A stretch of 9,388 nt of DNA from Pseudomonadota bacterium (lineage in GTDB: Bacteria; Pseudomonadota; Gammaproteobacteria; Enterobacterales; Enterobacteriaceae). The stretch spans positions 1 through 9,388 of the forward strand of contig JAEYFY010000375.1 in the NCBI GenBank assembly GCA_023454395.1, written 5' to 3'. Positions 7,102 to 9,388 of this stretch are shown here, piece by piece. The stretch's first letter is position 1. The number at the start of each line of letters is the position of its first letter. The translations under genes were made by a program, and so were the position numbers. The notes below the pieces were generated by a model, which was given only the letters and a program-made list of their open reading frames with translations, was not told the DNA's origin and did no database searches.

Positions 7102-7311
7102 TTAGGCTTGAGTCAGTTTCTTCACATATTGCTCAGTTAAGTTAATAACTTCATTAAGCTGAGGGTATTTGTTCGATGTATCCTCAAGCACTATAGATAT
7201 ATTGCCCAACATATCTCTTCGTTGTTTATCATTTAGCGTGGAAAGTAAAGACTTGATAACAATTTTTAGAGCAGCAATTTCGCATTCAATTTCTTTTAAA
7301 TTTTTATCCAT
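7102..7311 (-). CDS. 69-residue IraP/DUF2594-like small protein, copy 2
   Basis: Paralogue of the 67-residue protein to its left; they align without gaps except two extra C-terminal residues here. Shared blocks are EIAA (11-14), TL.DKQ around residues 25-30, and TEQYxKK (59-65). Like copy 1 it is charged, mostly helical and cytoplasmic, and resembles the anti-adapter IraP (helix EIAALKIVIKSLL, end YVKKL) and less closely DUF2594. If it is IraP-like it would bind RssB and slow RpoS breakdown; this is inferred from pattern only. It has one cysteine (C10) that copy 1 lacks (Y10), which could allow a redox-sensitive dimer, though that is speculation. The ATG at 7311 is supported by AGG 6 bases upstream. 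It has a better promoter than copy 1 and its own downstream hairpin, so it is likely a single-gene unit. Confidence 0.75.
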   Translation of the reverse strand: MDKNLKEIECEIAALKIVIKSLLSTLNDKQRRDMLGNISIVLEDTSNKYPQLNEVINLTEQYVKKLTQA

Positions 7312-7341
7312 GATTTACCTGCCAGTATTTAATGGATTAAT

Positions 7342-7370
7342 AATATAGGTAATTTTTTTGTTTGTCACAA
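7342..7370 (-). promoter_or_regulatory. Promoter of the 69-residue protein gene
   Basis: Read leftward, TTGTGA (-35, 7365-7370, 4 of 6) and TATATT (-10, 7342-7347, 5 of 6) are 17 bases apart. Transcription would start near 7335, about 24 bases before the ATG. The TGTGA within the -35 region is a CRP half-site, but no matching TCACA half follows at the right spacing. Confidence 0.55.
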
Positions 7371-7588
7371 TTATAAAAGCATATTATTTAGAGATGTATC
7401 GCACATTATGGCTAAGGTTCTAATCTAATATAAATTATTAAAAATAATTATCAAATTGTAATTTTTATATGTGGTAATAGATTGAAGTCTATTGATATTT
7501 TATGACTTTAGAACGAATAAGATAAATGATTAAATTTGATCTCAAGTCCGATTCTATTTAAATCTCTTTACTTTTGGTTATATAACAA

Positions 7589-7603
7589 ACAATTATTAAT
7601 TGT
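7589..7603. repeat. 15-bp AT-rich palindrome
   Basis: ACAATTA-T-TAATTGT is an exact 7-1-7 inverted repeat in the middle of the gene-free stretch. No promoter or gene is clearly linked to it. It could be a protein-binding site or chance. Confidence 0.3.
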
Positions 7604-7765
7604 AATAAGAAAATATATCTTTTAAGGATAATCCATTTTTGTCTTATGTTATTAAATGTTGAAGTAGACAAATTTATAGTCACTTTTAATCTATAAAATA
7701 TTAAAACTTTTATTTGTCAGTAGAGATATTATAACCAAATAAATTACATTAACTTTGATGTTTAA

Positions 7766-7806
7766 AAAGAAAAAGAGCTTATGTTTTTCACATAAAGCTC
7801 TTTTTA
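7766..7806 (-). terminator. Strong terminator of the FMN reductase gene
   Basis: A long stem (7770-7784 with 7790-7805, one bulged A at 7796) including AGAGC/GCTCT, flanked by A-runs on the left and T-runs on the right. Read leftward it sits 12 bases after the FMN reductase stop codon and ends in a T-tract broken by one C. Its symmetry means it could also work rightward, but no rightward gene ends there. Confidence 0.88.
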
Positions 7807-7816
7807 GTTTATTTGA

Positions 7817-8365
7817 TTATTGATTATTTTGCTTCACAAAAGCAACGTAGGCATCAACCCAGTTTTGCATAAAAGCTGCGGTTTTCTCTGAAAACTGCCC
7901 ATTATCAACCATTCCGTCATACCATTTTAGATAACACTCTGGTTGATTTAGAGTTGGCATATTTAAGAAGGCTAATGAATTACGTAAATGCTGTTGAGCT
8001 ATTGCTGTACTAATATTACCTATTGAAACACCAATAATACCGGCTGGGATTTCATTCCAAGCACTCGTTCCATAAGGGCGAGAGGCTTGATCTAATGCAT
8101 TTTTCAGCACGCCAGGGATCGAGCGATTATATTCTGGAGTAACAAAAACAATACCTTGGCACGCTTTTATTTGTTGTTTGAAATCGACAACAGAAGAAGG
8201 GGTATGACTGTCATCATCTTGGTTATAGAGAGGAAGAGCACTAATATCGATAAACTGGCAGGTAAATTCTTGAGGAAATAACTTAATTAAGGCATGTGCT
8301 GTTTGCTTATTAAACGAATCTTTTCTTAAACTACCGACAACGATACCAATTTTAAAACGACTCAT
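7817..8365 (-). CDS. NADPH-dependent FMN reductase, ChrR/YieF-like flavoprotein
   Basis: A 182-residue cytoplasmic flavodoxin-fold oxidoreductase expected to bind FMN and pass electrons from NAD(P)H to flavins, quinones or artificial acceptors such as chromate or azo dyes. GSLRKDSFNK (11-20) is the FMN-phosphate loop, matching E. coli ChrR/YieF GSLRKGSFN. TPEYNRSIPGVLKNALDQ (76-93) is the second family signature, and GVSIG (112-116) lies in the usual third flavin-contact region. The length is normal for the family and it seems complete. AGGAG (8373-8377) lies 7 bases before the ATG, a strong ribosome binding site. It is a single-gene unit between a strong terminator and a promoter region rich in inverted repeats, which suggests regulation by a DNA-binding repressor or activator not encoded in this window. 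The physiological substrate cannot be told from the sequence. Confidence 0.92.
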   Translation of the reverse strand: MSRFKIGIVVGSLRKDSFNKQTAHALIKLFPQEFTCQFIDISALPLYNQDDDSHTPSSVVDFKQQIKACQGIVFVTPEYNRSIPGVLKNALDQASRPYGTSAWNEIPAGIIGVSIGNISTAIAQQHLRNSLAFLNMPTLNQPECYLKWYDGMVDNGQFSEKTAAFMQNWVDAYVAFVKQNNQ

Positions 8366-8389
8366 TTTAGTTCTCCTATTTTGAAGGAT

Positions 8390-8425
8390 AAAATGAATAT
8401 CAATACTTAATTAGATATTCATTTT
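8390..8425. repeat. 12-bp perfect inverted repeat at the FMN reductase start site
   Basis: AAAATGAATATC (8390-8401) and GATATTCATTTT (8414-8425) are exact inverted repeats with a 12-base gap. They cover the predicted FMN reductase transcription start (near 8422) and end 25 bases before its ATG. The repeat could be an operator, or a 5' stem-loop in the mRNA. Confidence 0.6.
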
Positions 8426-8428
8426 TTG

Positions 8429-8456
8429 ATTTTATCTCGGTATTAAAAAACAGCAA
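8429..8456 (-). promoter_or_regulatory. Promoter of the FMN reductase gene
   Basis: Read leftward, TTGCTG (-35, 8451-8456, 3 of 6) and TAAAAT (-10, 8429-8434, 5 of 6) are 16 bases apart. Transcription would start about 57 bases before the ATG. The weak -35 box suggests an activator may be needed, and a palindrome lies just upstream. Confidence 0.5.
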
Positions 8457-8466
8457 CAAAATATAA

Positions 8467-8495
8467 GCGTATATTTTACGCATATATTGCGTAAA
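8467..8495. promoter_or_regulatory. Operator-like palindrome with three GCGTA half-sites
   Basis: TTTACGCA (8475-8482) and TGCGTAAA (8488-8495) are exact inverted arms around TATAT. A third half-site GCGTA at 8467-8471 also pairs with TACGC (8477-8481). The array lies between two divergent predicted promoters, so one dimeric regulator could act on both. The regulator is unknown; the site shape suits MarR- or TetR-type proteins, but this is only inference. Confidence 0.55.
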
Positions 8496-8513
8496 TAAAT
8501 GATAAAATTAGGA

Positions 8514-8542
8514 TTATTATTTTTATAATAATCTGGTATTAT
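8514..8542 (+). promoter_or_regulatory. Extended -10 promoter reading rightward
   Basis: TGG-TATTAT (TG at 8534-8535, -10 at 8537-8542, 5 of 6) has the extended -10 form. The -35 region TTATTA (8514-8519) is poor. It would start transcription near 8549, about 23 bases before the 18-codon frame at 8572. Confidence 0.4.
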
Positions 8543-8571
8543 CCCATCAATATAAAAAACGATCAGTTTAT

Positions 8572-8628
8572 ATGACAACATTTTTACTAAATAAATCCGA
8601 TATTCAAGATTTGATGCATTTAGTGTGA
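8572..8628 (+). pseudogene. 18-codon frame, possible remnant of a lost divergent gene
   Basis: The frame encodes MTTFLLNKSDIQDLMHLV and then stops. The pattern resembles the first residues of ornithine cyclodeaminase/mu-crystallin family proteins, which often start with a short strand, then (L/S)xxDV or similar, then LL. It has a promoter upstream but no clear ribosome binding site. A bulged hairpin 35 bases later could be the old terminator, so an internal deletion of a divergent gene is a reasonable reading. A true short leader peptide or chance is also possible. The similarity is from memory and is weak because so few residues remain. Confidence 0.3.
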
Positions 8629-8663
8629 TGTAAGTAGTATTTTAAGAAAAAACAAATGAAATG

Positions 8664-8700
8664 ATAGGAACACTCATTGCAACCAAGAGTGTTAGCCTAT
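8664..8700 (+). terminator. Bulged hairpin, possible terminator
   Basis: ATAGG-AACACTC (8664-8675) pairs with GAGTGTT-CCTAT (8687-8700) with two bulged bases (8694-8695) and an 11-base loop, 12 pairs in all. Rightward it is followed by TTATTTAG, a poor T-tract. It may end transcripts from the promoter at 8514-8542 and insulate the lipoprotein gene. Confidence 0.45.
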
Positions 8701-8708
8701 TTATTTAG

Positions 8709-8736
8709 TATGCAGTAGGTAATAGAAAATTATAAT
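8709..8736 (+). promoter_or_regulatory. Promoter of the lipoprotein gene
   Basis: A consensus -10 TATAAT (8731-8736) is preceded at 16 bases by TATGCA (8709-8714), a 3-of-6 match to the -35 box. Transcription would start near 8743, giving a leader of about 60 bases. Confidence 0.5.
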
Positions 8737-8791
8737 AAAATGGCTTAAAATGCGACAACTCATATGCTCTTGTTTAAGTCTGATCGGAATT

Positions 8792-8796
8792 AAGGA
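8792..8796 (+). promoter_or_regulatory. Ribosome binding site that selects the lipoprotein start
   Basis: AAGGA is followed by two adjacent ATG codons. The first (8800) is only 3 bases away, the second (8803) is 6 bases away and better spaced, so 8803 is preferred. Confidence 0.65.
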
Positions 8797-8802
8797 AAAA
8801 TG

Positions 8803-9294
8803 ATGTCCTTATTACAAAATAAAAAGAATGTTCTCGCTGTTTTTATGGCAACCAGCGTCCTCGCCCTATCTGGGTGTGCGTGGACTGATCAAACTCGTCC
8901 AATTGAAGCGCCAGCGCCAACACAAACCACACAGCCTGTAGCAACTACTCAACCAGTAGCTGTTGCACAACCGATTTCTATGGCACCCGCAGCAGAGCCT
9001 GCTGATAGTGGCGTAGATGCAAGAAAATTAGGGCTAGCACCACAAAGTGCTTGCATCAAACAACTTGATTCTTTGAAAACTTTTTCTCCATCTGACTATC
9101 AATCCATGATGAGTTCATTTAAAGAAATTAGTGAAATCAATGCGATGTACCGTAGTGTTCAAGGTACAGCAAGTAAAGATAGCTTAGATTTATTAAAAAT
9201 GAGTATTGAATCAAAAACAGAAGTTTTATGTGCAAAAGTTCGCTATTTGTCGATTATGTCAGTTAATTCGACATTAAAAAAATTAGGTGAATAA
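8803..9294 (+). CDS. Putative outer-membrane lipoprotein, unknown function
   Basis: I do not recognise this family. The 163-residue product has a type II signal peptide: basic NKK (6-8... region), a hydrophobic stretch (9-21) and a clear lipobox LSGC with the lipidated cysteine at 25. Alanine follows that cysteine, not aspartate, so Lol sorting to the outer membrane is expected. Residues 31-68 are a low-complexity linker rich in Pro, Gln, Thr and Ala with repeats of TTQPVA, suited to spanning periplasm or peptidoglycan. The C-terminal domain (about 71-163) is probably helical and has two cysteines (84, 143) that could form a disulfide. The start at 8803 is chosen for ribosome-binding-site spacing; 8800 would add one methionine. 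An exported protein gene begins 5 bases after the stop codon, so the two are almost surely an operon and may work together at the cell envelope. Confidence 0.88.
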   Translation: MSLLQNKKNVLAVFMATSVLALSGCAWTDQTRPIEAPAPTQTTQPVATTQPVAVAQPISMAPAAEPADSGVDARKLGLAPQSACIKQLDSLKTFSPSDYQSMMSSFKEISEINAMYRSVQGTASKDSLDLLKMSIESKTEVLCAKVRYLSIMSVNSTLKKLGE

Positions 9295-9299
9295 TTACT

Positions 9300-9388
9300 A
9301 TGAAATTAAAGCAGAGTGTTTGTCTCGCTTTTATGCTGTTTCCAACACTATCGTTTGCCAATAATGAGTTTAATTCTGTTATTGAAGA
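9300..9388 (+). CDS. Start of a second exported protein, cut by the window edge
   Basis: Only the first 29 codons are present. They begin MKLKQSVCLAFMLFPTLSFA, a typical Sec signal peptide with cleavage expected after SFA, followed by the mature start NNEFNSVIE. There is no lipobox (the cysteine at 8 is too early and has no proper motif before it), so a periplasmic or outer-membrane protein is expected. AGGTGA (9285-9290), inside the end of the lipoprotein gene, lies 9 bases before the ATG, so the two genes may be translationally coupled. The family cannot be told from this fragment. Confidence 0.8.
   Translation, partial: MKLKQSVCLAFMLFPTLSFANNEFNSVIE

Larger units (their letters stand above)
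7312..7816. other. 505-bp stretch without a gene
   Basis: Apart from the promoter of the 69-residue gene at its left and the strong terminator at its right, I see no gene, tRNA or known RNA. All frames on both strands are broken by frequent stops. It has a few short inverted repeats: AATAGA/TCTATT (7476-7493), ACAATTA-T-TAATTGT (7589-7603) and TTTGTCT/AGACAAA (7638-7672). All are short enough to arise by chance in DNA this AT-rich. Confidence 0.6.
8366..8802. other. Divergent control region between the FMN reductase and lipoprotein genes
   Basis: No full gene is present. From left to right it has an inverted repeat at the FMN reductase mRNA 5' end (8390-8425), the leftward promoter (8429-8456), alternating GCGTA/TACGC half-sites with a perfect palindrome (8467-8495), a rightward extended -10 promoter (8514-8542), an 18-codon possible gene remnant (8572-8628), a bulged hairpin (8664-8700), and the lipoprotein promoter and ribosome binding site. 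Confidence 0.7.

Noticed and set aside
7360..7372. CRP site at the promoter of the 69-residue gene
   Set aside because: Only one TGTGA half is present; the partner half-site is absent at the required spacing.
8800..8802. First of two adjacent ATG codons as lipoprotein start
   Set aside because: It is only 3 bases from AAGGA; the next ATG has normal spacing. The choice changes one residue only.
1..9388. CRISPR arrays, insertion sequences, toxin-antitoxin pairs, prophage genes
   Set aside because: No regularly spaced repeats, transposase or integrase frames or terminal inverted repeats with target duplications were found. The two small leftward genes are paralogues of each other and show no toxin features.

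Overview
The window reads as chromosome of an AT-rich gammaproteobacterium of the Enterobacterales. A Proteus-like member of the Morganellaceae is the most likely source. LysS is close to the E. coli enzyme from end to end, and the tRNA-Gly(CCC) matches E. coli glyU as I remember it. The non-coding DNA is very AT-rich, and a chemoreceptor sits behind a sigma-28 (FliA) promoter, which fits a flagellated, swarming genus. The genus call is an inference. There are no transposases, integrases, CRISPR arrays or phage genes.

Layout, left to right. (1) 5-1800, core block: lysS (class II lysyl-tRNA synthetase), a strong intrinsic terminator, then a tRNA-Gly(CCC) with its own promoter. (2) 1801-4466, iron block: a long leader with a perfect 7-1-7 Fur box over a good sigma-70 promoter drives a 754-residue TonB-dependent receptor of the haem/haemoglobin-receptor type, closed by a terminator. 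(3) 4467-6402, chemotaxis block: a near-consensus FliA promoter drives a 516-residue methyl-accepting chemotaxis protein. (4) 6541-7370, leftward: two separate genes for 67- and 69-residue proteins that are ungapped paralogues (29 of 67 positions identical) and resemble the IraP anti-adapter / DUF2594 class. Each has its own ribosome binding site and putative promoter. (5) About 500 bp with no gene, ending in a strong terminator. (6) 7817-8700: a leftward NADPH-dependent FMN reductase (ChrR/YieF-like). Its control region holds two perfect inverted repeats and, on the other strand, an 18-codon remnant that may be the start of a lost divergent gene. (7) 8731-9388, rightward: a Pro/Gln/Thr-rich outer-membrane lipoprotein of unknown function and, 5 bases after its stop codon, the start of a second exported protein cut by the window edge.

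The blocks look like independently controlled single-gene units: iron (Fur), motility (FliA), possibly general stress (IraP-like proteins acting on RpoS turnover) and redox (flavin reductase). Only the last pair looks like an operon. The most notable points are the tandem IraP-like pair, the receptor with degenerate FRAP/NPNL boxes and no histidine between them, the operator-like palindromes beside the flavin reductase with the possible gene remnant, and the unrecognised lipoprotein/exported protein pair. Nothing here amounts to a clearly new multi-gene system.
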